DNA of 64,000 nucleotides from Pseudomonas typographi (GCF_014694385.1 NZ_JAAOCA010000026.1:28965-92964); one strand, 5' to 3'; numbered from the stretch's first letter, positions 14,715 to 24,048 are shown. Translations and numbers: made by a program. Notes: generated by a model from the sequence alone, not told the origin.

Positions 14715-15452
14715 ATGAAAGATTACACCGGTTGGCGCGCCAAGATCGGCCTGATTTATATGGCGTCCAGTACGGTCATGGAGCCCGAGTTCCAGGCGAT
14801 GGCACCCGAGGGCGTATCGGTTCACACAACGCGGATTCCGTTTCTGAATGCGTCAAGCGAAGGCATCCGCACCATGATGAGCGAAGGCCCACTGGAGGAT
14901 GCCGCACGCTTATTGGCAACGGCGCCATTGAGCGCTGCCGTTTTCGGCGGCACCAGTGCCAGTTTCCTCGAAGGCAAAGGGTTCAACGATGTGGTGGCCG
15001 ACCGGATGCGCGCGGTAATGGGCAATATTCCGGTCACCACCGCCTCGAGCGCCGCGTTGGCAGCTTTACGCAGTTTTGCGGTGAAGCGTATTTCATTTGT
15101 GGGCCCTTATATAGAAGAAGTCACGCAGCGCGGGCAGGCTTTTTTTGGCGCCAACGGCTTCGAGGTTCTGGCCGCTGACGGCCTTGGCATCACAGGCGAT
15201 ATCGAGCTGGGGGAAATTCCATTGGAACGGGTCTACGAATTCGCTCGGCGCACCGTCCATCCCGCTTCGGAAGCAGTGTTCATCAGTTGCACCAACATGC
15301 GCAGCGTTGGCGCCATTCAGGCGCTTGAACAAGACCTCGGCATCCCGGTGATTAGCGCTATCCAGGCCTCCTTTTGGCACGCCTTGATGTTATCGGGCGT
15401 ACACGCCTCCATCGAAGGTTTCGGTTCGCTGTTCGGCCAACGCCTCGATTGA
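14715..15452 (+). CDS. Asp/Glu racemase superfamily enzyme, arylmalonate decarboxylase/maleate isomerase-like
   Basis: The 245-residue cytoplasmic enzyme resembles arylmalonate decarboxylase (AMDase) and maleate cis-trans isomerase. Residues 78-84 read GGTSASF. AMDase has GTSLSF here, and isomerases and racemases have a catalytic Cys in place of the Gly. Tyr132 (PYIEEV) matches the AMDase active-site Tyr. Cys192 lies in SCTNMR, a form closer to maleate isomerases. The enzyme therefore keeps a single catalytic Cys, as decarboxylases do. GAGGA precedes the ATG. It sits between the two permease genes, so its substrate is probably what the transporter imports. EutA-type ectoine enzymes, which accompany similar transporters, are an alternative reading. 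Confidence 0.75.
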   Translation: MKDYTGWRAKIGLIYMASSTVMEPEFQAMAPEGVSVHTTRIPFLNASSEGIRTMMSEGPLEDAARLLATAPLSAAVFGGTSASFLEGKGFNDVVADRMRAVMGNIPVTTASSAALAALRSFAVKRISFVGPYIEEVTQRGQAFFGANGFEVLAADGLGITGDIELGEIPLERVYEFARRTVHPASEAVFISCTNMRSVGAIQALEQDLGIPVISAIQASFWHALMLSGVHASIEGFGSLFGQRLD

Positions 15453-15480
15453 TTCCGCCCTATGGCAAGCAGGAAAACCT

Positions 15481-16176
15481 ATGCACTACGACATCGCGCT
15501 GGCATGGAGCACCTTGCCACAACTGTTAAGGGGTGCCGCCATGACCCTGGCGGTGCTGATACCAGTGTTGGCACTGGGGCTAGTGATAGCCATCCCGCTG
15601 GCGTTGCGCCGTGCATCACCTGGTCGCCGCTGGATCGCCGCGGGTTATGTCGGGTTCTTTCGTGGGGTGCCGAGCCTGATTTTGCTGTATGCGATCTATA
15701 ACGGCCTTCCACAGTTAGCCGGTATCCGTAACGGCCCGTTGTGGCCGTTATTTTCCAATGCCTACTTCTGTGCGGTGGTAGGGCTTTCGCTTACGCATTC
15801 GGCGTACCTGGCTGAAATCCTGCGCGCAGGGTTGCAGGCGGTACCCCAGGGGGTGGTCGAAGCGGCGACGGCGCTGGGCATGCGCCCGAATGTTATTTTC
15901 TGGAAAGTGCGCTGGCCGATCGCCGCGCGCCATGCACTGCGCGCCTATCAAAACGAGATACTGATCATGGTCAAAAGTACAGCAGCGGTCGGCGCAATCA
16001 CACTGGTTGAGCTCAACGCGGCAGCCAATGAGGTGTTCGAATTCACCTATGATCCCTTTACCCCGCTACTGACCGCTGCGGCGATTTACTGGGCCATGAT
16101 CAACATCATCCGTCTAGGCTTCGATGCCGCGGAGCGTTATCTCAATGCGGGGCAAACGCGAGCGCTTATTTCATGA
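15481..16176 (+). CDS. ABC transporter permease, HisM/GlnP family
   Basis: The 231-residue permease has five hydrophobic segments and an EAA loop (VPQGVVEAATALGMRP). It starts 28 bases after the decarboxylase-like gene and overlaps the ATPase gene by four bases (ATGA). Its partner is the permease at 13845. Confidence 0.88.
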   Translation: MHYDIALAWSTLPQLLRGAAMTLAVLIPVLALGLVIAIPLALRRASPGRRWIAAGYVGFFRGVPSLILLYAIYNGLPQLAGIRNGPLWPLFSNAYFCAVVGLSLTHSAYLAEILRAGLQAVPQGVVEAATALGMRPNVIFWKVRWPIAARHALRAYQNEILIMVKSTAAVGAITLVELNAAANEVFEFTYDPFTPLLTAAAIYWAMINIIRLGFDAAERYLNAGQTRALIS

Positions 16177-16955
16177 CCGCGACCGCCCCCGCATTGCCCA
16201 TCCCAAAAGCCGCGCCCACAGTGCCAACGCCCATAATCACGTTAAGGGGCGTGGGCAAAAGTTATGGCAACCATCAGGTTTTGCATGGCATCGACCTGAG
16301 TATCCATAAAGGTGAAACGGTGGTGATCTGCGGCCCCTCCGGCTCGGGTAAATCAACCCTGATACGTAGCATCGCTCACCTTGAGCCCCACGATAACGGG
16401 CAAATCATAGTCGCCGGTATCCACTTGACCCATGAGCCACAAAGCATTCAAGACGTGCGCCGGGAGCTGGGCATGGTGTTTCAGCAGTTCAACTTGTTCC
16501 CGCACATGACCGTATTGGGTAATTGCACCTATGCGCCCAGGGTTGCGCTGGGTATGTCGGAGCGCAGCGCAACCGCGCTGGCAATGCGCCTGCTTGAACG
16601 CGTGCGCCTGGTTGATCAGGCGCGCAAGTACCCCAGCGAACTCTCAGGGGGGCAGCAACAGCGGGTGGCTATAGCGCGCGCCCTCTGCATGCAGCCGCGC
16701 ATCATGCTATTTGATGAACCGACATCGGCACTGGACCCGGAGATGGTGAACGAAGTGCTTGCGGTGATGGAAGAGCTGGCCCGTGAAGGCATGACAATGC
16801 TCTGCGTCACACACGAGCTGAATTTCGCCCGGCGGGTTGCCCACCGCTGTGTGTTCCTCGAACAGGGCACTGTGAATGTCGACGCGCCAACCTCCTCGTT
16901 CTTCGATGCGCCCCCCACACCACGGTTGGCGGCATTTCTCGACAGCCGCCTGTAA
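16173..16955 (+). CDS. ABC transporter ATPase, polar amino acid type (GlnQ/HisP-like)
   Basis: The 260-residue ATPase shows Walker A GPSGSGKST near residue 55, the Q-loop QQFNLFPH, the signature LSGGQQQRVAIARAL and Walker B MLFDEPTSALD, with His in the switch segment CVTHELNF. A Pro-rich N-terminal tail of about 25 residues precedes the domain. It is the last gene of the operon. It should power the importer formed with the proteins encoded at 13021, 13845 and 15481. Confidence 0.92.
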   Translation: MTATAPALPIPKAAPTVPTPIITLRGVGKSYGNHQVLHGIDLSIHKGETVVICGPSGSGKSTLIRSIAHLEPHDNGQIIVAGIHLTHEPQSIQDVRRELGMVFQQFNLFPHMTVLGNCTYAPRVALGMSERSATALAMRLLERVRLVDQARKYPSELSGGQQQRVAIARALCMQPRIMLFDEPTSALDPEMVNEVLAVMEELAREGMTMLCVTHELNFARRVAHRCVFLEQGTVNVDAPTSSFFDAPPTPRLAAFLDSRL

Positions 16956-17208
16956 CCCTGCGCGTCGAGTGTGGTGCCTCGGCAGGCAGCTGCATGCTTT
17001 TGCCGGTGAGGCATGCTGAGGTAAAACCAGCTGCGAATCTGAGATCAAGGCGCTGGGCAGGCCGAGGAACAACGCGCAAGGCCCATTCTCAGGCTGCGTC
17101 AGCGGACAGGCGGCTCAAGGCTGTAATGGCGGTGGCCCTGATGTGGCCTTGCGGTCACGGCGATAAGGTACGAAGCTACGCGTTCCGCCCCCGGCAAGGA
17201 CTCCTCAT

Positions 17209-18093
17209 GTGCGCCTACCCTCCCTGACCGCCTTGCGCACCTTCGAATGTGCCGCCCGCCACGCCCATTTCGGCCGCGCCGCCACGGAGCTGTGCGTCAC
17301 CGACAGTGCGGTGAGCCACCAGATCCGACAGCTGGAAAGCGAGCTGGGCGCCGAGCTGTTCGTGCGCGAAGGCCGCCAGGTCCGCCCCACTCACGCCGCC
17401 CAGCGGCTGTTGCAACGCCTGCAGCAGGCCTTCGAGCTCATTGGCGACGCTTGCGATGAATTGCGCGACCCTGCCTCCCAGGCGATGCTGCGCATCGCCG
17501 TCACCGCCGAGCTGGCGCAGAAGTGGTTGGTGCGCCGCCTTGCCGACTTCACTGCCCAGTGCCCGCACATCACCCTGCATTTGCACGAGCAGCCCATCGA
17601 CGCCAGCGCGCCGGGCGAGGATATCGACATCGCGATTACCTACGGCGCCGGGCCAGAAGACGGTAGCGCCTATTGGGTCAAACCCTTGCCGGTGCTGGTG
17701 TTCTTCCCGGTGTGTAGCCCCGTGCTGTTCAACCAGGGCACGCTCACCGAGCCGCGCGATGTGGCCCGCCATGGTCTGTTGCATGACGATCAGGACGGCA
17801 CCACCTGGGCCACCTGGTTAACCGCACACGCAGGTGATGTTCAGGCCGGCCGGCATTTGTATTTTGCCCATGCCGGCCTTGCTCTTGAAGCCGCGGCCCA
17901 AGGGCAAGGTTTGGCCATGGGCGACAACCTCACCGCCACCGAGGACCTGGCCAGCGGTCGCCTGGTTCGGCCGTTCAGCGCCAGCGTCACCGCGCTGGGG
18001 CAGTACGCTATCGTCTGTGACCGCCTGCGCCTGGAACGGCCAGCGGTGGCAGCGTTTCTGCAGTGGCTGGTAGGGCAGTTGCACATTGACTGA
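17209..18093 (+). CDS. LysR family regulator, GcvA-like
   Basis: The 294-residue regulator has an N-terminal helix-turn-helix (FGRAATELCVTDSAVSHQIR) and a co-inducer domain, like the GcvA group of LysR proteins. It starts at GTG with AAGGA upstream; an ATG two bases earlier is out of frame. It is read in the same direction as the agmatine deiminase gene 92 bases downstream and probably controls it. LysR genes are more often divergent from their targets, so control of the ABC operon upstream is also possible. Confidence 0.85.
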   Translation: MRLPSLTALRTFECAARHAHFGRAATELCVTDSAVSHQIRQLESELGAELFVREGRQVRPTHAAQRLLQRLQQAFELIGDACDELRDPASQAMLRIAVTAELAQKWLVRRLADFTAQCPHITLHLHEQPIDASAPGEDIDIAITYGAGPEDGSAYWVKPLPVLVFFPVCSPVLFNQGTLTEPRDVARHGLLHDDQDGTTWATWLTAHAGDVQAGRHLYFAHAGLALEAAAQGQGLAMGDNLTATEDLASGRLVRPFSASVTALGQYAIVCDRLRLERPAVAAFLQWLVGQLHID

Positions 18094-18185
18094 ATTTAAC
18101 TCACCTATTCCTTAGAAATGCTCGTTGGAAGCCTCTGATACGCGGATGGTAGCGTGCCTGTCATCCCAACCGACGGAGCGTTGCC

Positions 18186-19298
18186 ATGACCTGTTCCCTG
18201 CTCACCACCCCCAAGGCCGATGGTTTCCGCTTGCCCGGCGAATTCGAGACCAAGAGCCGTTGCTGGCTCGGCTGGCCCGAACGCCCCGATGTATGGCGCA
18301 ATGGTGGCAAGCCGGCGCAGCAGGTGTGGGTACAGATTGTCTGCGCGATTGCCCAGAGCGAGCCAGTGACGGTCTGCGCGTCGGCGGCGCAGTACGTCAA
18401 TGCCCGGCGGTTGCTCCCAGAGCAGGTGCGGGTAGTGGAAATGACCTGCAACGACGCCTGGTTCCGCGACAGCGGCCCATGTTTCGTGGTCAATGACGGC
18501 ACCGGCGAGGTCCGCGGGGTGGACTTCCAGTTCAACGCCTACGGTGGCCTGGACGGCGGCCTGTACTATCCCTGGGACAAGGACGATCAAATCGCCCAGA
18601 AGATTCTCGAGATTGAAAACCTCGACCGCTATCGCGCGCCGTTGATTGCCGAATTAGGCGGCATCCAGAGCGATGGCCAGGGTAGTATTTTGACCACGGA
18701 ACAGTGCCTGCTCAATCGCAACCGCAACGCGCATCTGGGCAAGGAAGAAGTCACCCGCCGGTTGGCCGACTACCTGGGCGCCGAACAGATCATCTGGCTC
18801 CCCCGCGGCTGCAAGTTCGATGAAACCGACGGCCACGTGGACGACTTGGCCTGCTTCGTGCGCCCCGGCGAAGTGCTGCTGCAGTGGACCGACAACCGCG
18901 ACGACCCGCAGTGGGAAATCTACCAAGAGGCCTACGATATCCTGCGCAGTACCCGCGACAGCCGCGGCCGCGAGCTGTTGGTGCACAAACTGGCGCAGCC
19001 CGACGTGCTGGAATGGACCGCTGAAGAAGCGGCCGGCCTGGATCATATCGAAGGCACCCACGTGCGGGAGGCGGGCACGAAGATTTGCGCCTCTTACATC
19101 AACTATTACGTGGGCAATTCGGTGATCGTGGTGCCGCTGTTCGGCGGCCGTCACGATCATGCCGCTCAGGCGACCCTGGCCGAGCTGTTTCCCCAGCATC
19201 GCATCATCGGCATCCACAACTCCCGGGAAATCCTGCTGGGCGGCGGCAACGTGGCATGTATCACCATGCCGCAATACGCCGCCGGGGTACGGCCATGA
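18186..19298 (+). CDS. aguA: agmatine deiminase
   Basis: The 370-residue enzyme of the peptidylarginine-deiminase fold converts agmatine to N-carbamoylputrescine and ammonia. Catalytic positions are visible: NDAWFRDSGP, DETDGHVDD with the catalytic His, and the C-terminal GGGNVACITM with the nucleophile Cys. The usual GGGNIHC and SIHVDG are changed to GGGNVAC and GIQSDG, so this is a divergent member or paralogue. It overlaps the next gene by four bases. The pair suggests uptake and breakdown of agmatine or putrescine as nitrogen source. Confidence 0.85.
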   Translation: MTCSLLTTPKADGFRLPGEFETKSRCWLGWPERPDVWRNGGKPAQQVWVQIVCAIAQSEPVTVCASAAQYVNARRLLPEQVRVVEMTCNDAWFRDSGPCFVVNDGTGEVRGVDFQFNAYGGLDGGLYYPWDKDDQIAQKILEIENLDRYRAPLIAELGGIQSDGQGSILTTEQCLLNRNRNAHLGKEEVTRRLADYLGAEQIIWLPRGCKFDETDGHVDDLACFVRPGEVLLQWTDNRDDPQWEIYQEAYDILRSTRDSRGRELLVHKLAQPDVLEWTAEEAAGLDHIEGTHVREAGTKICASYINYYVGNSVIVVPLFGGRHDHAAQATLAELFPQHRIIGIHNSREILLGGGNVACITMPQYAAGVRP

Positions 19299-20377
19299 AA
19301 CGGCTGTTAGCTGCCGCGGCGCTGACCGCCGCCCTGAGCGCGGCCGCCGCCGAGCCGCCAACAGTCAACCTGTATATCTGGGGCGAATACCTGGCGCCGG
19401 ATACGCTCAAGCGCTTCGAGGCAGAAACCGGCATCCGCGTGGTCGAGGACCATTTCGATTCCCTGGAAACCATGGAGACCAAGCTGCTCACGGGCGGCAG
19501 CGGCTACGACTTGGTGCTCAGCGCCGGCCAACACTTAATCCGCGCCATCGAGGCGGGGGCGATCCAGCCGATCGACAAATCAGCGCTACCGCATTTCGCC
19601 GGGATCGGCGAGGAATACCGCCAGCATATGGCGGTATTCGATCCAGGCAACCGCTACGCCGGGATCTATGGCTGGGGCACCACCGGCGTGGGATATCAAC
19701 AGGAGGCAGTGAACAAGCGCCTACCCAACGCACCGGTGGGCAGTTGGGCCATGCTGTTCGACCCGGCCGTGGTGTCGAAATTCGCCGACTGCGGGGTTAG
19801 CCTGCTCAACGACCCCAACGAACTGTACGCGGCGGTGATGCGCTACCTTGGCTTGGACATCAACAAACAGAACCTGGCCGACCTCAAAGCCGCCCAAGCC
19901 CAACTGATGAAAATCCGCCCCTACATCCGCTACTTCGACAACGACCGCAACATCAATGACCTGGCCAACGGCGACACCTGCGTAGCGATGTCCTGGAACG
20001 GCAATGTCGGCATCGCCGCAAGCCAGGCCAAGCAGGCGGGCAAACCGTTCAGCCTGCACTACAGCATTCCGAAGGAAGGCACACTGATCTGGTTCGACGC
20101 CATGGTCGTTCCAAAAGACGCCCCGCATCCAGCGGCGGCGTTGAAACTCATGGACTTCCTGATGCGCCCGGACGTGATTGCGCCGATCACCAACACCATC
20201 CATTACGCCAATGCCATCAGCGCGGCCGATGCGCTAGTGGACCCGGAGATACGCAATGACCCGGGCACCTATCCGCCGGCCGCGGTGCGGGCGGCGCTGT
20301 TCAGCAAGAATGACAAAGGTAAAGCCTTCAACCGCGCCCTGACCCGTGCGTTCACCAGCCTGAAAGCCGGCGAGTAA
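19295..20377 (+). CDS. polyamine ABC transporter substrate-binding protein (PotF/SpuD-like)
   Basis: The 360-residue periplasmic protein has a signal peptide (MKRLLAAAALTAALSAAAA) and reads VNLYIWGEYLAPDTLKRFE, the opening of the PotF/SpuD/SpuE family that binds putrescine or spermidine. Trp and Asp residues of the family's ligand pocket appear in YGWGTTGVGY and MSWNGNV. The ATG overlaps the agmatine deiminase stop (ATGA). No permease or ATPase genes follow, so it must use a transporter encoded elsewhere, or act as a sensor subunit. Confidence 0.85.
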   Translation: MKRLLAAAALTAALSAAAAEPPTVNLYIWGEYLAPDTLKRFEAETGIRVVEDHFDSLETMETKLLTGGSGYDLVLSAGQHLIRAIEAGAIQPIDKSALPHFAGIGEEYRQHMAVFDPGNRYAGIYGWGTTGVGYQQEAVNKRLPNAPVGSWAMLFDPAVVSKFADCGVSLLNDPNELYAAVMRYLGLDINKQNLADLKAAQAQLMKIRPYIRYFDNDRNINDLANGDTCVAMSWNGNVGIAASQAKQAGKPFSLHYSIPKEGTLIWFDAMVVPKDAPHPAAALKLMDFLMRPDVIAPITNTIHYANAISAADALVDPEIRNDPGTYPPAAVRAALFSKNDKGKAFNRALTRAFTSLKAGE

Positions 20378-20407
20378 GAGGCCACAGCGGCCTTATCCGC
20401 GAAGGCC

Positions 20408-20626
20408 TCACCGCGCAAATGCCTGATACAGCGCGATGTTTTCTTCGCGGGCAACGCCCATACCGCCAAGCCCGCCCCACTGCCGCTCACACATTTCCGG
20501 TTCAAGCGGTTGGTTTACCATGCCGGTGGCGCAGCGCCAGAACAGCCATGGCTGGCCAGGGAGAAAGGCCGCCGTGTCGCCGAGGGTGTGGTCGTCACCG
20601 GCTGCCCTAACTTGGCGAACGGCCAT
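20408..20626 (-). CDS. small hypothetical protein
   Basis: A 72-codon frame reads MAVRQVRAAGDDHTLGDTA and ends with EENIALYQAFAR. Third codon positions are GC-rich as in real genes here. I recognise no family and see no strong ribosome-binding site. It could equally be a gene remnant. The rest of the 20378-20780 interval shows nothing else I can name. Confidence 0.3.
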   Translation of the reverse strand: MAVRQVRAAGDDHTLGDTAAFLPGQPWLFWRCATGMVNQPLEPEMCERQWGGLGGMGVAREENIALYQAFAR

Positions 20627-20779
20627 CGCTGCAACCCATAAGCCGAATTTGAGCGAGATCCGAGTCTCGCCTACCGCTCCGGCCGGGTAAGAAAGCGGAG
20701 CCTGACATGGCCGGCTTTATGAACTATAAAATGGCCTTAGCGCCGGATGGAGGGCTTGCAGTGAACTTTTGCTGAAACG

Positions 20780-20803
20780 AAAAAAGGACCCGAAGGTCCT
20801 GAT
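20780..20803 (-). terminator. terminator of the pgsA/tRNA-Gly transcript
   Basis: The stem AGGACC/GGTCCT closed by a four-base loop is followed on the minus strand by six T residues. It lies about 45 bases downstream of tRNA-Gly. Confidence 0.8.
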
Positions 20804-20846
20804 TTCAATGAATTAGAAAACCTATGGAGTTCTGTAATTCATAAAT

Positions 20847-20922
<76 letters not shown>

Positions 20923-20988
20923 AGAGTGTTGCGGGCGCCATTCTAGCGAATCCCCCTGCCGCGTCAAGCCTTTGATTCAAAAACTTTA

Positions 20989-21552
20989 TTAGTCGCCAGC
21001 CAGCGGAGAAAGGTGTGGCCAAGCGGCGCGTAGGTAGTTGACCATCGACCACAGGGTGAGCCCAGCGGCGATCATCAGCAGGCTGTAGCCAAGCAATACC
21101 CACCACGACATCGCCGCAGGGTTGGCCAGCAGAATCACCAGCGAGGCCATTTGTGCCGCGGTTTTCCACTTACCCAGGTTCGACACGGCCACCTGGGCGC
21201 GGGCACCGATTTCGGCCATCCATTCGCGCAGTGCCGAAACCACGATTTCACGGCCAATGATCACCGCCGCCGGCAAGGTGAGCCAGATGTTAGCGTGCTC
21301 CTGCACCAGCAGCACCAGCGCCACCGCCACGATCAGCTTATCGGCCACGGGGTCGAGGAATGCTCCGAATGGTGTGCTCTGGCCAAGCCGCCGTGCCAGA
21401 TAGCCGTCTAGCCAATCGGTGGCGGCGGCAATGGCGAACACCGTGCTGGCAGCCACGTAGCTCCATCCATACGGCATATAGAACAGCAGTATGAAGCACG
21501 GGATGAGCAAGACACGAAGAACAGTGAGCAAATTAGGGATATTCATCGGCAC
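20989..21552 (-). CDS. pgsA: CDP-diacylglycerol-glycerol-3-phosphate 3-phosphatidyltransferase
   Basis: The 187-residue inner-membrane enzyme makes phosphatidylglycerophosphate from CDP-diacylglycerol in phosphatidylglycerol synthesis. The CDP-alcohol phosphotransferase motif is complete: DGYLARRLGQSTPFGAFLD followed by PVADK, near residues 50-72, plus about four further membrane segments. It starts MPMNIPNLLTVLRVLLIP. It follows uvrC on the same strand and precedes tRNA-Gly, the conserved Pseudomonas order. Confidence 0.95.
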   Translation of the reverse strand: MPMNIPNLLTVLRVLLIPCFILLFYMPYGWSYVAASTVFAIAAATDWLDGYLARRLGQSTPFGAFLDPVADKLIVAVALVLLVQEHANIWLTLPAAVIIGREIVVSALREWMAEIGARAQVAVSNLGKWKTAAQMASLVILLANPAAMSWWVLLGYSLLMIAAGLTLWSMVNYLRAAWPHLSPLAGD

Positions 21553-21578
21553 GACTGGCTACAGGTGGAAGGGGCATT

Positions 21579-23402
21579 CTACTCGCTGTGTAGGTTGGCA
21601 TAAATCGACTCGGCCAGCTTTTTGCTGATACCGGGTGCTTTGGCAATTTCTTCGACACTGGCGCGCGCCAACTCCTGCAAGCCACCGAAGTGCTTGAGCA
21701 GCTCACGCCGGCGGGTAGGCCCTACCCCTGCTACGCCCTCCAAAGTGGAGGTACGCCGGGTTTTGCCGCGCCGGGCGCGGTGGCCAGTGATGGCGAAACG
21801 GTGGGCTTCGTCGCGAATCTGCTGGATCAAATGCAGCGCTGGGGAGTCTGCCTTGAGGGTGAATTCGTGGGCGGCGTCATTGAGGTACAGGGTTTCGAAG
21901 CCCGCCTTGCGCGTCACCCCCTTGGCCACCCCCAGCAAGATCAAATCGGGCACCGCCATCTCCTGCAACACCTCGCGAGCCATGTTCAACTGGCCCTTGC
22001 CGCCATCCACCAACAGCACGTCGGGCAATTTGCCTTCACCGGCCTTGAGCCTGGCGAAGCGGCGGGTCAGCGCTTGGTGCATGGCCGCGTAATCGTCGCC
22101 GGCGGTCACACCTTCGATGTTGTAACGGCGGTAATCGCTCTTGATGGGGCCTTCGGGGCCGAACACCACGCACGAGGCCACCGTCGCCTCGCCGCTGGAA
22201 TGGCTGATGTCATAGCACTCCAGGCGCTGTGGCGGTTCGTCGAGGTCAAGCACTTCGGCCAAGGCGTCGAAGCGCGCGGCCAGGTGCTGGCGGTTGGCAA
22301 GGCGCGCGCCCAGCGCCTGCTCGGCGTTGGTGACGGCCAACTGCTGCCAGCGCGCACGAGTGCCCCGCACTCGGTGGCTGGCGGCCATTTCACGGCCACG
22401 CAGGCCGGCCAAAGCCTCCACTAGCGCTTCGATATCATCCGGGAGCACGTTGAGGATCACCTCAGCGGGCAATTCGCGCTCCCCGGCACCCAGGTAGTAC
22501 TGCGACAAGAATGCTGACATCACCTCGCCCAGTTCTTGTTCGATGCCCACCTGGGGAAAGAAATTCTTACTGCCCAGCACCCGGCCGCCCCGCACGCTGA
22601 TCAAATGCACGCAGGCGCCGCCTGGGTTGATGAATGCGGCGATCACGTCCACATCGCCGTTGCCACCTTCCATACTTTGCTGGTCTTGCACGCGGCGTAG
22701 CACTGCGAGCTGGTCACGCAGTTGGGCGGCCTTTTCGAACTGCAGGCTCATGGCCGCCTGTTCCATTTCTTGCGACAGCTCTTGGGTCAACTGGTGGCTG
22801 CGGCCTTCCAGGAACATGATCGAGTGGCGTACGTCCTCGGCGTATTCGGCCGGTTCTACCGCCGCCACGCAGGGGCCTTTGCAACGTTTGATCTGGTATT
22901 GCAGGCATGGCCGGGTGCGGTTCTTGAAGTAGCTGTCTTCGCACTGGCGAACCTCGAAGGTCTTTTGCAACAGGCTCAAGCTCTCGCGGATCGCCCCCGC
23001 GCTGGGATAGGGGCCAAAGTACCGGCCCTTGCCCTTTTTCGCCCCGCGATGGATCGACAGCCGCGGGTACTTGCCATCGGACAGGTACACGTAGGGGTAC
23101 GATTTGTCATCGCGCAGTAAAATGTTGTAGGGCGGCCGCCACTGTTTGATCAGCGTTTGCTCAAGCAACAGCGCTTCGGTTTCGTTAGCGGTAATGGTGG
23201 TTTCGATGCTGGCGATGCGCCCCACCAGCGCTGCGGTTTTCGGCGCCAGCCCGGCTTTGCGAAAATAACTCGCCAGGCGCTTCTTGAGGTTCTTGGCCTT
23301 GCCCACATACAGCAGGCGCGCGCCCTCGTCGAACATGCGGTATACGCCGGGGCGCCCGCTGCAGGTGGCGAGAAACGCCGCCGGGTCGAAAAGGTCGCTC
23401 AT
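21579..23402 (-). CDS. uvrC: UvrABC excinuclease subunit C
   Basis: The 607-residue nuclease makes both incisions in nucleotide excision repair. It has an N-terminal GIY-YIG domain (GVYRMFDEG, LLYVGKAKNLKKRL), a Cys-bearing linker (CLQYQIKRCKGPC), a UVR helix pair that binds UvrB (MSLQFEKAAQLRDQ), an RNase H-like domain with LLVDGGKGQL and C-terminal helix-hairpin-helix motifs (LEGVAGVGPTRRRELL). The ATG at 23402 follows the gacA stop by one base, so it is coupled to gacA; the frame extends upstream into gacA without homology. Confidence 0.96.
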   Translation of the reverse strand: MSDLFDPAAFLATCSGRPGVYRMFDEGARLLYVGKAKNLKKRLASYFRKAGLAPKTAALVGRIASIETTITANETEALLLEQTLIKQWRPPYNILLRDDKSYPYVYLSDGKYPRLSIHRGAKKGKGRYFGPYPSAGAIRESLSLLQKTFEVRQCEDSYFKNRTRPCLQYQIKRCKGPCVAAVEPAEYAEDVRHSIMFLEGRSHQLTQELSQEMEQAAMSLQFEKAAQLRDQLAVLRRVQDQQSMEGGNGDVDVIAAFINPGGACVHLISVRGGRVLGSKNFFPQVGIEQELGEVMSAFLSQYYLGAGERELPAEVILNVLPDDIEALVEALAGLRGREMAASHRVRGTRARWQQLAVTNAEQALGARLANRQHLAARFDALAEVLDLDEPPQRLECYDISHSSGEATVASCVVFGPEGPIKSDYRRYNIEGVTAGDDYAAMHQALTRRFARLKAGEGKLPDVLLVDGGKGQLNMAREVLQEMAVPDLILLGVAKGVTRKAGFETLYLNDAAHEFTLKADSPALHLIQQIRDEAHRFAITGHRARRGKTRRTSTLEGVAGVGPTRRRELLKHFGGLQELARASVEEIAKAPGISKKLAESIYANLHSE

Positions 23403-23403
23403 A

Positions 23404-24048
23404 TCAAGAAGTGGCGTCGACCATGCCGTGGCGGACGGCCAGTAGGGCAAGCTCGACGTCGCTGGTAATGGAAAGCTTCTCGAATATCCGGTAACGGTAG
23501 GTGTTCACCGTTTTGGGCGACAGGCACAAGGTGTCGGAAATGTGCTGCACCTTTTGGCAGCCGACGATCATCAGGGCGATCTGGATCTCACGCTCGGACA
23601 ACAGGTCGAACGGCGAGCCGCTGGTTTGCGGCTGGAATGATTTGAGCGCCATTTGCTGGGCGATCTGCGGGCTGATGTAACGCTGCCCGGCAAAGACCAG
23701 GCGAATCGCCTGGACCATTTCTTCAAGCCCCGCGCCTTTGGTGAGATACCCGGCCGCACCGGCTTGCAGCAGGCGGGTCGGGAATGGGTCTTCTTCGTGT
23801 ACCGTGACCACCACCACCTTGATCTCGGGGAAACTGCGCTGCAGTTTACGCGTCGCTTCAAGGCCGCCGATACCGGGCATTTTAACGTCCATCAGGATCA
23901 CGTCGGGCCTTAGGTCGCGGGCGCATTGCAGCGCCTGTTCGCCCGATTGAGCCGCACCGATCACCTGGAAGCCGTCGATGTCCTCCAGCATGCGGGTAAT
24001 GCCGGTGCGCACCAGATCGTGGTCGTCGACCACCAAGACCTTAATCAA
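23404..24048 (-). CDS. gacA: GacA/UvrY response regulator
   Basis: The 214-residue response regulator is the output protein of the GacS/GacA system. That system activates the Rsm small RNAs and so secondary metabolism and biofilm traits. The receiver has Asp8, Asp9, phospho-acceptor Asp54 (LMDVKMP) and the LTKG Lys; the C-terminal LuxR-type helix-turn-helix reads LSEREIQIALMI and LSPKTVNTYRYRIFEKL. It uses a TTG start, as do other Pseudomonas gacA genes. It is cotranscribed with uvrC. Confidence 0.96.
   Translation of the reverse strand: MIKVLVVDDHDLVRTGITRMLEDIDGFQVIGAAQSGEQALQCARDLRPDVILMDVKMPGIGGLEATRKLQRSFPEIKVVVVTVHEEDPFPTRLLQAGAAGYLTKGAGLEEMVQAIRLVFAGQRYISPQIAQQMALKSFQPQTSGSPFDLLSEREIQIALMIVGCQKVQHISDTLCLSPKTVNTYRYRIFEKLSITSDVELALLAVRHGMVDATS

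Noticed and set aside
20378..20410. A GCGGCCTTATCCGCGAAGGC stretch resembling half of a P. putida REP sequence
   Set aside because: Only a short partial match and no paired copy nearby; too weak to call.
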